DNA of 47,446 bases from Candidatus Bathyarchaeota archaeon (GTDB lineage: Archaea; Thermoproteota; Bathyarchaeia; Bathyarchaeales; Bathycorpusculaceae). Below are positions 40,476 to 47,446 of the stretch, piece after piece (position 1 is the first letter of the stretch; every line of letters begins with the position of its first letter). Both the position numbers and the translations under genes were made by a program. The stretch spans positions 1 through 47,446 of the forward strand of contig JAOZHY010000046.1 of assembly GCA_026014595.1 (NCBI GenBank). The letters are read 5' to 3'. Under the pieces are notes generated by a model. The model was given only the letters and a program-made list of their open reading frames with translations. It did no database searches and was not told where the DNA came from.

Positions 40476-41135
40476 TTGGTGCTTCCGGCGGAAACAGAAG
40501 AGCGTGTGAAACGCAGAGCTTTGAACGCTTGCCAAGATAACCTACGCAAGGTTGTAGACCTCACGAGGAAGATTCCGCAGATGGTGGAGCTCTTCGCAAG
40601 CGGCGACAAAGAAGCAGCACGACAGCTTTTCAGTGAAATCCGAAAAGGCGAAGAAGAAGTCATCAAGGCGCGGCGGATGGTTTCTCAGGAACTTGCCGAA
40701 ATCGGCGCCATCCTAATCAGCCGGGAAGACTTCTTGAGGTTCACGAATCAGTCAAGCGAGATAGCGGATTTTTCCGAGGGAGTTGCCCATTACCTCGTCG
40801 AAATTATGGAACACAACTGGAGCGTTCCCAGCGACATAAAGAAGGACCTGTTGAAGCTTTCAGAGGCGGTTCTTGACTCGGTGCTGAAGCTGAGAGAGAC
40901 CATGATGGTTCTGAGCTACGGCTCAACGAAAACCTTGGAAAAGGCTAAAGACGTGGAAATCGCTGAAAGAATCGTGGACGACCACTACCGTGCACTCATG
41001 ATAAAGGTTCTCGTCAGCAAACTTGACCTCCCGGTGCTGCTGCTCTTAAGGGATGTCCTTCAGCTTTTGGAAAACTCCGCAGACAAGGCTGAAGACGCAG
41101 CGGACACCGCCAGGATGCTTTCGTTCATAATGTAA
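40476..41135 (+). CDS. DUF47/PhoU-like protein
   Basis: The 219-residue all-helical protein matches the DUF47 family (TIGR00153 type), related to PhoU: VKRRALNACQDNLRKVVDLTRKIPQMVELFASGDKEAARQLFSEIRKGEEEVIKARR, then REDFLRFTNQSSEIADFSEGVAHYLVEIM with the acidic metal-binding positions, and LRDVLQLLENSADKAEDAADTARML. The family usually accompanies Pit-type phosphate transporters; none is adjacent here. TTG 40476 or GTG 40479 could be the start. A TATA-like GTTTTTTAATG lies near 40410. It is followed after 22 bases by endA in the same direction. Confidence 0.85.
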   Translation: MVLPAETEERVKRRALNACQDNLRKVVDLTRKIPQMVELFASGDKEAARQLFSEIRKGEEEVIKARRMVSQELAEIGAILISREDFLRFTNQSSEIADFSEGVAHYLVEIMEHNWSVPSDIKKDLLKLSEAVLDSVLKLRETMMVLSYGSTKTLEKAKDVEIAERIVDDHYRALMIKVLVSKLDLPVLLLLRDVLQLLENSADKAEDAADTARMLSFIM

Positions 41136-41157
41136 CAGAAAGAGACGAAAAACCGCC

Positions 41158-41712
41158 ATGGCACCAATCAAAGTTGAATTAATTGAGAATTTTCTTGTGG
41201 TCTGGGACCCCGCCGAAGGCTCAGAACTGTACAAGACGGGGTATTATGGCAAGCCGCTGGGAATTGCGAAGCCCAAGATTCCCGAGTTCAAGGTGCCGCT
41301 CTTGCTGGATTTGATGGAAGGCTTATACTTGGCTGAGAAGAAGAAAGTGGCAATCTTCGAGGGACCAGAGAAGCGCAAAGTGGGGCTGAAGAAGCTTAAA
41401 CAGAAAGCCAAGTATCTGTACGAGGAATTCGACGAGAAATACGCCGTGTACCGTGACCTGCGGGACAGCGGATTAATCGTCACGCCAGGAATCAAGTTCG
41501 GCTGCGACTTCGCGGTTTACAAGTACGGTCCAGGCGTGGAACACGCGCCATACATGGTTTCCGTAAAAGCTGCGGAAGCGGATATTTCGGCGACGGAAAT
41601 CGTGAAGGCTGGCAGGTTAGCGACCACAGTGCGGAAACGATTCATAATCGCCGTTCCAGACTTGGCAGCTGGGGAAACACGGTATTTGATGTTTAAGTGG
41701 TTTAGGGCTTAG
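41158..41712 (+). CDS. endA: tRNA-splicing endonuclease
   Basis: The 184-residue protein is the homotetrameric-type EndA. It has an N-terminal mixed domain (LYKTGYYGKPLGIAKPKI ... PLLLDLMEGLYLAEKKKVAIFEG) and the catalytic C-terminal domain with the triad Y121 (KFGCDFAVYKYGPG), H129 (GVEHAPYMVSV) and K160 (TTVRKRFIIAVPD). It cuts bulge-helix-bulge introns in tRNA and rRNA precursors. The intron-bearing tRNA-Arg at 519-618 is a probable substrate. The stop overlaps the stop of the convergent nucleotidyltransferase by four bases. Confidence 0.93.
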   Translation: MAPIKVELIENFLVVWDPAEGSELYKTGYYGKPLGIAKPKIPEFKVPLLLDLMEGLYLAEKKKVAIFEGPEKRKVGLKKLKQKAKYLYEEFDEKYAVYRDLRDSGLIVTPGIKFGCDFAVYKYGPGVEHAPYMVSVKAAEADISATEIVKAGRLATTVRKRFIIAVPDLAAGETRYLMFKWFRA

Positions 41713-43004
41713 CTCGGTATTAGGGTTTGGTTTTGGAACTCGCCCCGCACGTTTTGGTGGGGGTAGATTTTTGCTGCTGCCAGTATGCTTCCTTCGGCAA
41801 TCGACACGTCGTCGCTTACCACTGAGACGGCGCTGATTCTGGTCGGTTTGCGTTGGCTTGAGTTCACCACTGTGTGTCTGCCTATTATGCTGTCTAAAAT
41901 CTCTGCGTTTTCGCCTATGGTGGCTCTGTCCATGATGGCGGAGTTCTCGATTACAGCGTTTTTGCCGATTCTCGTGTAGTTTTCGATGCAGGAATTCACT
42001 ATTTTTGCCCCGTCGCCTATTTCACAGTGTCTTCCGATGAGCACGGCGCCTTTTAGCTCTATTCTGCCTTGTTTAATTTTGCGCATGATTTCTTCTCTCC
42101 GCATCTCTGCTTCGTTGCTTTCGCCCAGAATCCAAATCTGTTTGTCTTCGCTTATTCTTCCGCCGAAGTCCGCGAGCTTGGAGAAACAGCCGTTCAGCAT
42201 GTCTTTCATGGCTTCCAAGTAGTTTTTGGGTGTGCCCACGTCAAACCAGCTTCCCTTCAGCTTGTAACCGTAAACGGGGTATCCTGCCTCTATGACGTAG
42301 GGGATGAAGTCGTAGCCGAAGTCTAAGCGGCGTTTCTCCTCGATTAGTTGCTTCACTCCTTTTTCCTTGAAAATCTTCCTTACTTCAGGAGAAATCACGT
42401 ATAACCCAGTGTTTGCGAGGTTAGACGGCGCATCTTTAGGCATGGGCTTCTCAACGAACCTGCGGATGCAACCGGATTTGTCGATGTCTGCGATGCCTAA
42501 GCCCTCAACGTTCTGCACTTCACGGAGCACTATGGTCATGACGGCGCCTTTCTGTCGGTGGAAGCCGATGAGGTCTTTCACGTTGATGTCGAAGATGTTG
42601 TCGCCCTGCACTGCGAAAACGGGGTACTTTATGTCATAGTATTCCATGTTGATTCTCGCTGAGTCGGCGCTTCCGTAGTCCTCCACGTTCGGCTGATATT
42701 TTATGTGAATTCTGGGTTTGATGTTGTACCGTACGCTGAAGCCGATGCCGGACTCGAAATAATCGTACAGGTCCCTGTAGTTCGTGTAGCCTTTCACTCC
42801 GAAAATGAAGTTCCGTATGCCCTGACTGGCAAGCGACAGAAGAGAGAATTCCACGAGCGGCCTGTTCAGGAACCTGAGGCAGGCTTTGCTGGTTTCTGCT
42901 GTGAGGGGAAGAAGCCGTGTTGCTCTTCCGCCCACGGGGATTATGACACGTAACCTTTCTGGGGAGTAGTTATCAGCTACTAGAGGAGCGTAATCGTCGC
43001 CCAA
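41709..43004 (-). CDS. Sugar-phosphate nucleotidyltransferase with left-handed beta-helix tail
   Basis: The 431 residues start with a nucleotidyltransferase domain (about 15-270): LRVIIPVGGRATRLLPLTAETSKACLRFLNRPLVEFSLL (a GGxxTRxxPLT-type signature, here with Ala before Thr), VFAVQGDNIFD for the metal-ligand Asp, and GLGIADIDKSGCIRRFVEKP. GSWFDVGTPKNYLEAM closes it. After a helical linker (about 290-315) come hexapeptide repeats (LIGRHCEIGDGAKIVNSCIENYTRIGKNAVIENSAIMDRATIGENAEI). The product would be an NDP-glucose, NDP-mannose or similar; the sugar cannot be fixed. PGI/PMI at 34466 supplies precursors. Confidence 0.9.
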   Translation of the reverse strand: MGDDYAPLVADNYSPERLRVIIPVGGRATRLLPLTAETSKACLRFLNRPLVEFSLLSLASQGIRNFIFGVKGYTNYRDLYDYFESGIGFSVRYNIKPRIHIKYQPNVEDYGSADSARINMEYYDIKYPVFAVQGDNIFDINVKDLIGFHRQKGAVMTIVLREVQNVEGLGIADIDKSGCIRRFVEKPMPKDAPSNLANTGLYVISPEVRKIFKEKGVKQLIEEKRRLDFGYDFIPYVIEAGYPVYGYKLKGSWFDVGTPKNYLEAMKDMLNGCFSKLADFGGRISEDKQIWILGESNEAEMRREEIMRKIKQGRIELKGAVLIGRHCEIGDGAKIVNSCIENYTRIGKNAVIENSAIMDRATIGENAEILDSIIGRHTVVNSSQRKPTRISAVSVVSDDVSIAEGSILAAAKIYPHQNVRGEFQNQTLIPS

Positions 43005-43125
43005 AACAGTCCACCATAAACATGTTTATCTAAATATTCAACCCGAAACGTATTAACCTTTTCAAAAAGCTTATTGCTTGCTGACAACCCAAGGGAGAAT
43101 CTTATAACTTAGTCAAAACTAATGC

Positions 43126-43998
43126 ATGTTTAAAGGTTCGAACGCTATGGGCAAAGCAATCGGATTCATTCGGCTGATGCGGCCAGTCAACTGCGTAATG
43201 ATGGGCTTCGCCGTCTTCGTTGGCGCAGTGCTGGCAAACCAGCAGTTTACAAGCGCCCAGTGGCTGAACATCATCTACGGTTTCTTCACAGGCTTCACGT
43301 TGACAGCCGCTTCCATGACCATAAACGATTACTATGATAGAGCGATTGACGCCATAAACGAGCCATCACGTCCGATTCCAAGCGGGCTTGTCAGCACCAA
43401 AGAAGCTATAGTGTTTATGGTTGTGCTTTCATCCACGGGATTCGTTTTCGCTTACCTCACAAGTGTTCTGTGCTTGGCGGTTGCCGTAATCTCATGGATA
43501 ATCCTTGCGACCTACGTTACCGTTGGGAAACGCACGGGTTTGCCCGGCAACTTTCTAGTCAGCGCGTGCGTGGCGATTCCCTTCATCTACGGCAGCGTGG
43601 CGGTCACGAGTCAGGTGCAGCTGAATGTCGTGCTTTTTGCTTCCATGGCTTTTCTTTCCAACACGGGCAGAGAAATAACGAAAGGCATAGTTGACGTTAA
43701 AGGCGACAGCGCAGAAGGCGTAAAAACCTTGGCTGTGCGTTACGGAGAGAGAAACGCCGCGGTCGCCGCTGCCCTGTTTTACGTTTTGGCAGTCTCTTTA
43801 ACGCCTCTTCCTTGGATGCGGCGCCTAGTTTCTTTCTGGTTCATTCCCTTTGTTTTGGTGACCGACATCGGGCTTCTGGCGTCTTCGGCGCTGCTGCTTG
43901 CTGACCATTCTCGGGAGAACGCCAAAAAAATCAAGAACCTGATTCTCCTATGGTTTGTCATAGGCTTACTGGCATACATCTTCGGCGTTCTCACATGA
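43126..43998 (+). CDS. UbiA prenyltransferase, probable digeranylgeranylglyceryl phosphate synthase
   Basis: The 290-residue membrane protein has about eight to nine helices and both aspartate-rich UbiA motifs: NDYYDRAID (67-75) and DVKGDSAEGVKT (about 195-206). RPVNCVMMGFAVFVGAVLAN and NEPSRPIPSGLVS are typical of the archaeal DGGGP synthase branch, which adds the second geranylgeranyl chain to GGGP. Transcription from the TATA-like CTTATAAC (43099-43106) would start close to ATG 43126, making the mRNA leaderless; ATG 43147 with AAAGGT 9 bases ahead is an alternative. It acts downstream of egsA in lipid synthesis. Confidence 0.88.
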   Translation: MFKGSNAMGKAIGFIRLMRPVNCVMMGFAVFVGAVLANQQFTSAQWLNIIYGFFTGFTLTAASMTINDYYDRAIDAINEPSRPIPSGLVSTKEAIVFMVVLSSTGFVFAYLTSVLCLAVAVISWIILATYVTVGKRTGLPGNFLVSACVAIPFIYGSVAVTSQVQLNVVLFASMAFLSNTGREITKGIVDVKGDSAEGVKTLAVRYGERNAAVAAALFYVLAVSLTPLPWMRRLVSFWFIPFVLVTDIGLLASSALLLADHSRENAKKIKNLILLWFVIGLLAYIFGVLT

Positions 43999-44169
43999 AC
44001 GCTGCATTCGCCTAAGTGCTCGAAACGTTACATACCTGTAAAGGCTCACCGCATTTCCGCCATTAAAAATAGAAAGGGGCTTGCGCCCCAAGCAGAATAA
44101 CATGGAAAAGCCCATTTTGTATCTTTTACGATTTGTTGCTATTCAAGAACCATCGACCATAAATCTTTT

Positions 44170-44194
44170 AGTATAAAGTACTCACATATTGAGT
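44170..44194 (+). promoter_or_regulatory. TATA box and inverted repeat of the YVTN surface gene
   Basis: AGTATAAAGT (44170-44179) is TATA-like and is followed at once by the inverted repeat ACTCA-CATAT-TGAGT (44180-44194). Transcription would start near 44198, so the ATG at 44203 is nearly leaderless. The repeat is short and may be chance. Confidence 0.4.
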
Positions 44195-44202
44195 GAGTAA
44201 GA

Positions 44203-45699
44203 ATGAATAAAATCGCTATATTGGCTGTTCTTTCATTCCTCTTTGCAATGATTTTTACTTCGTCAGCAACCGACGAAATTCATCAGGGTGCTGTAGTCGC
44301 GACAATAATTGTTGGAACTGGTCCTGAGGGTGTTGCTTATGATTCTGGAACAGGCGAGATCTTTGTAACTAATTTTGGTCCACCCTTCGCCACACCAGAA
44401 GCTCTTGGCTCAGTTTCTGTCATATCAGACAGCAATAATTCTGTAGTTGCAACCATAGAAGTTGGAGTGGGACCAGTCGGCATAGCTTATGATTCTGGAA
44501 AGAATGAAATATTCGTTGCGAATTCCGTCGATAATACTGTCTCGGTTATATCCGACCAAAACTATTCTGTGATTGCGACCGTGCCTGTTGGAAAAGGCCC
44601 TCATGGTGTTGCTTATGATTCTGGAAAGAATGAAATATTCGTTGCTAACTCTGGCTATAACTCGGTGTCAGTTATATCGGACGTAACGAATACCGTAGTT
44701 GCAACTATTCCTGTAGGAGAAAATCCACACGGTCTTGTCTATGATTCTGCAAGAGGTTTAATATTCGTAACTAATTATGGTTCATTCTCTAGACCTGACA
44801 TCTCTGGCTCAGTTTCTGTCATATCAGACAGCAATAATTCTGTAGTTGCAACCATCCCTGTGGGAGCCAATCCCTATGGTATATCATATGATTCTGGAAT
44901 GGGCAAGATCTTTGTAGCTAATGATGGTGATAACAGTGTTTCGGTTATATCGGATTCTTCTAACAGCGTAGTTGCCACCGTGCCCGTTGGAGCCCGTCCA
45001 TGGGGTGTTGCTTATGATTCCGGAACAGGCGAGATCTTTGTAACTAACTATGGCGACAACAGCGTTTCAATCATATCCGACAAAACAAATTCTGTTGTTG
45101 CAACAGTGTCCGTTGGAATTAACCCATCAAGCATAGCTTATGATTCTGGAAAAGGAGCGGTTTTTGTAACCAATGAATATGACAACACAGTTTCTGTCAT
45201 CCTAGATTCCTCACATGCGCGGGTTGCGAGAGAAGCACTTGCGGCTTCACCTCATCAAATCCTGATAGAAAGCCCAAGCAATCACGGAACCTACGGAGAT
45301 TCGTTACCTCTAAATCTTACCGTATCTTTCTTGGAAACAGATGGAATCATTTCTCGTCAGACCTTGAAATCGCTCAATTACAGCGTTGACGACAAGCCAC
45401 CAGTGAACATCATCTCCAGTGAAGCGTTCTTGAATCCTCCAATCAACATTGCCAACGTAACTATTTCTGACTTGGCTGATGGTCAGCACAAGTTAGTGGT
45501 GACCTCTGTTTTTGTCGCCAATGTAAGCAATGTCTTCATGCTCACATACAATTACACTTCAGATCCTGTATATTTCACAGTAAACACAGAATCCCATCCT
45601 GAGTCTTTCCCAACCTTACTTATTGCGGTTGCTTCTGCAGCCACAGCTGCCGTGGTGGGAGTAGGTCTGCTTTTCTATTTCAAGAAACGCAAACACTAA
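44203..45699 (+). CDS. Seven-bladed YVTN beta-propeller surface protein
   Basis: A 498-residue exported protein: signal peptide (MNKIAILAVLSFLFAMIFTSSA), seven repeats of about 43 residues (31-340) of the form VVATIPVGxxPxGVAYDSGxGEIFVTNxGDNSVSVISD, an Ig-like domain (about 355-465; PSNHGTYGDSLPLNLTVSF), and a C-terminal membrane helix (about 470-490) with basic tail KKRKH. Such proteins form cell-surface layers or adhesins in archaea. Blades 1 and 4 carry a similar 8-9-residue insertion at the same place. A 50-base stretch is identical at 44407-44456 and 44806-44855, 399 bases apart, showing recent duplication or conversion of a three-blade unit. Confidence 0.9.
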   Translation: MNKIAILAVLSFLFAMIFTSSATDEIHQGAVVATIIVGTGPEGVAYDSGTGEIFVTNFGPPFATPEALGSVSVISDSNNSVVATIEVGVGPVGIAYDSGKNEIFVANSVDNTVSVISDQNYSVIATVPVGKGPHGVAYDSGKNEIFVANSGYNSVSVISDVTNTVVATIPVGENPHGLVYDSARGLIFVTNYGSFSRPDISGSVSVISDSNNSVVATIPVGANPYGISYDSGMGKIFVANDGDNSVSVISDSSNSVVATVPVGARPWGVAYDSGTGEIFVTNYGDNSVSIISDKTNSVVATVSVGINPSSIAYDSGKGAVFVTNEYDNTVSVILDSSHARVAREALAASPHQILIESPSNHGTYGDSLPLNLTVSFLETDGIISRQTLKSLNYSVDDKPPVNIISSEAFLNPPINIANVTISDLADGQHKLVVTSVFVANVSNVFMLTYNYTSDPVYFTVNTESHPESFPTLLIAVASAATAAVVGVGLLFYFKKRKH

Positions 45700-45746
45700 C
45701 ATTTTTGTGTCCCAAACTGAAGAAAACTGCTTTTTCAGGTTACCAA

Positions 45747-45849
45747 CATATTTGGCGCCTATTAGTGGTTTGTTGCAGAAACCTATAGAGGGGAGAGGTC
45801 GCTATTGGCGCAGAAACACTCCAAACCATGTTGAAAAACAGGAGAGAAG
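45747..45849 (-). repeat. Dispersed repeat copy D
   Basis: On the minus strand it matches copy B from CTCCTG near 45840 through CAACATGGTTTGG, CTGCGCCAATAGCGACC, TCCCCTCTATAGGTTTCTGC to CACTAATAGGCGCCAAATATG at 45747. It begins 48 bases after the YVTN gene stop. An A/T box inside a hairpin (CCTTTTTTTTAAAGG, minus strand, about 45903-45889) lies about 45 bases upstream, at the same relative place as TATA-like boxes in the other copies. Confidence 0.83.
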
Positions 45850-45885
45850 AGGGGACGCCCTCGCAGAGCCGACACGCTGCACGGT

Positions 45886-45906
45886 GCACCTTTAAAAAAA
45901 AGGTGC
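45886..45906. other. Hairpin GCACCTTT / AAAGGTGC
   Basis: GCACCTTT (45886-45893) and AAAGGTGC (45899-45906) form a perfect 8-bp stem with an A5 loop. It lies between repeat copy D and the 23S promoter region. It may end a minus-strand or plus-strand transcript, or act as promoter element of copy D. Confidence 0.4.
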
Positions 45907-46038
45907 GAGGTTACACTCCTGTACGAGCACAAGTCCAGAAAAAAACCAACCAGTTTAAGCCACTAACAAAAAATAAAAAACCAACAGCCCGCAACCACCC
46001 CAGCAACATTCAAAACCCTTATACCACACGACACAACA

Positions 46039-46047
46039 CTTATATTA
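46039..46047 (+). promoter_or_regulatory. Probable 23S rRNA promoter TATA box
   Basis: CTTATATTA (46039-46047) is the strongest TATA-like sequence before the 23S gene; CCTTATACC (46017-46025) is a second. Transcription from about 46070 would give a 23S precursor with a leader of about 165 bases. The leader contains short stems, such as ATGAG/CTCAT near 46145-46162. A promoter here is expected because no 16S gene precedes. Confidence 0.45.
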
Positions 46048-46234
46048 GCGACAAACGCTTCTAAAACAATCCAGCAACATAGAAAACGCCATCCAAAACA
46101 GATGCAACTCCGCACCCACACGGATGCAGGAGCGAAGGGTGAAATGAGCCTAAAAACTCATCATGACACCACGCACAGGCAACGATACAACAAAGCAAGG
46201 TATTCACCAAACGCCAAACAGACACTACCATAAC

Positions 46235-47446
46235 GGCCCAACAACGCCAACGCCGTCTGGAGAATGGCTCGGCTTGAGAGCCGAAGAAGGGCGCGGCAAG
46301 CCGCGATACCGCCCCGGGTAAGCGCATGCAGCTTTCGAACCGGGGATGCCTGAATGGGACTTCCTAGAATATGTTCCCCTCGTGGGAACGGGAACCCCCC
46401 GAACGGAAGCATCTTAGTAGGGGGAGGAAAAGAAACCAAAACGGGATTCCCCTAGTAGCAGCGAGCGAAACGGGAAAAGTCCAAACCGAATCCCACACTG
46501 AAAAGTGCGGGAGATGTAGAGTTAAGGGCCCAGCTTCCTCTTCACCGACCAAGCTGAAGTGGCCTGAAAAGGCCCGCCACAGAGGGTGACAGCCCCCTAA
46601 GCACAAGCCGGAAAGAGCTGAGCAGGAGTCCCAGACTACCGTACCCTGGTTTGGGTGCGGAAAGTTGGGAGTCACCAACTTCCAAGACTAAACACGCCTC
46701 AAGACCGATAGCGCACTAGTACGGTGACGGAAAACTGAAAAGTACCCCGGAATGGGGGTGAAAAGTGCCTGAAACCAGACGGTTACAGACGTGTGCAGCC
46801 CAGAAGAGTAGAACTCTCCCAAAGGAAACCGCTGCAAAGCGGCAGTACCAGGGAGGGGGATCAGGGTTGCACGTTCCGTCTAGAAACACGGGCCGGGGAG
46901 TTTACAGCTGTGGCAAGCTTAAGGGCTAAAAACCCGCAAGCACAGGGAAACCAACACGCGCGCAACCGCCGCAAGGCAGCCAGGCGCAGGGTCTGAAAGG
47001 GCCCGGAGTCACAGCTGTACATACTAGAAACCAGACGATCTATCCCTGGGCAGGGCGAAGCTAGGCGAAAGCCTAGTGGAGGCTCGAAAGGGTTCTGACG
47101 TGCAATTCGTTCCCCAGACCTAGGGATAGGGGCTAAAGACCAATCTAGTCTGGTGATAGCTAGTTCCCTCCGAAGTGGGCCTGAGCCCAGTCCTGAGCGA
47201 GGCAGCTGGTGGGGTAGAGCACTGATTGAAAAACAAGGACTCGAAAGGGTCCACTTTTCTTTCAAACTACGAATCCACCCGCGCCGCAGACCTCGGGAAA
47301 CGGGTTACAGGGGGTAAGCTCCTGGACCGAGAGGGGGACAACCCAGACTGAGGTTAAGGTCCCCAAGTGCTGGCTAAATGTCAAACCAAAGGGCGTCGTC
47401 AGCCTCAGACAGCGGGGAGGTAGGCTCAGAAGCAGCCATCCTTCAA
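46235..47446 (+). rRNA. 23S ribosomal RNA, 5' ~1.2 kb (continues past window end)
   Basis: Conserved 23S blocks are seen in order: AATGGCTCGGC ... GAAGAAGGGCGCGGCAAGC, CGAATGGGACTTCC-like helix 2-18 region, CTAGTAGCAGCGAGCGAA, GCACTAGTACGGTGACGG-type block, CTGAAAAGTACCCCGG, GGGGCTAAAGACCAATCTAG, TGATAGCTAGTTC, and finally CAGCGGGGAGGTAGGCTCAGAAGCAGCCATC, the start of the L11/GTPase-associated centre near E. coli position 1060. The 5' end is estimated from the position of the GGxGxATG block, so it is uncertain by about 15 bases. Spacing matches ordinary archaeal 23S, with no large intron so far. All protein frames drawn across this region should be ignored. Confidence 0.96.

Noticed and set aside
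46061-47265. Several open frames of 67-134 codons on both strands
   Set aside because: They lie within the 23S rRNA gene and its leader, which is clearly identified by conserved blocks.

Overview
The window looks like a piece of an archaeal chromosome, most likely from Bathyarchaeia or a close TACK relative. Archaeal marks seen directly are sn-glycerol-1-phosphate dehydrogenase, a UbiA-type geranylgeranyl transferase, a thermosome subunit, ribosomal stalk protein P1/L12, an EndA tRNA-splicing endonuclease together with an intron-bearing tRNA-Arg, a eukaryote-like glycyl-tRNA synthetase, and TATA-box promoters with short or absent leaders. The Bathyarchaeia placement is inference: it rests on the combination of tetrahydromethanopterin-type cofactor genes, DUF1638, membrane-anchored winged-helix regulators and many secreted proteins, and no marker phylogeny could be run.

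Layout. 1-3.3 kb: end of a radical SAM gene, an intron-containing tRNA-Arg(TCT), a double ferritin-like protein, a very short Lys-rich reading frame and an ECF transporter S component. 3.3-6.5 kb: a three-gene minus-strand operon (DUF447, beta-RFAP synthase, dihydropteroate synthase-like protein) for methanopterin-type C1 carrier synthesis. 7.3-9.4 kb: a membrane-tethered ArsR-like regulator, a small membrane protein and a MIP18/SufT-like protein. 9.4-13.8 kb: two divergent ABC-2 export systems. 13.9-18.5 kb: a secreted protein, a transglutaminase-like protein, ketol-acid reductoisomerase and an ArsB-like transporter. 18.5-24.8 kb: thermosome, Sua5, CBS protein, a GNAT gene with an in-frame TGA, a PAC3/4-like protein, DUF1638 and a PH-domain membrane protein. 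25.1-28.9 kb: a GH57 amylase, a small winged-helix protein and two GT-B glycosyltransferases, one only half length, probably for storage glucan metabolism. 29-36.6 kb: G1P dehydrogenase, FKBP isomerase, a 37-residue Cys-rich protein, P1/L12, a GxGD intramembrane protease candidate, two stand-alone Lrp ligand domains, a SPOUT methyltransferase, PGI/PMI and inositol-phosphate synthase. 36.7-44 kb: zinc ribbon, GT39-like glycosyltransferase, GlyRS, PhoU-like DUF47, EndA, a sugar nucleotidyltransferase and a UbiA transferase. 44.2-47.4 kb: a seven-bladed YVTN surface protein and the first ~1.2 kb of 23S rRNA, running off the window with no 16S gene upstream.

The genes link up in several ways: G1P dehydrogenase and the UbiA protein supply ether lipid backbones; PGI/PMI makes glucose-6-phosphate, which the adjacent inositol-phosphate synthase converts towards inositol lipids; EndA would process the intron of the tRNA-Arg. 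The most unusual signals are a ~100-bp dispersed sequence present four times, each copy preceded by a TATA-like box in the same relative orientation (a candidate small RNA or mobile repeat family); an in-frame TGA in an otherwise intact GNAT gene; an unlinked 23S gene; and several perfect palindromes lying on promoters.
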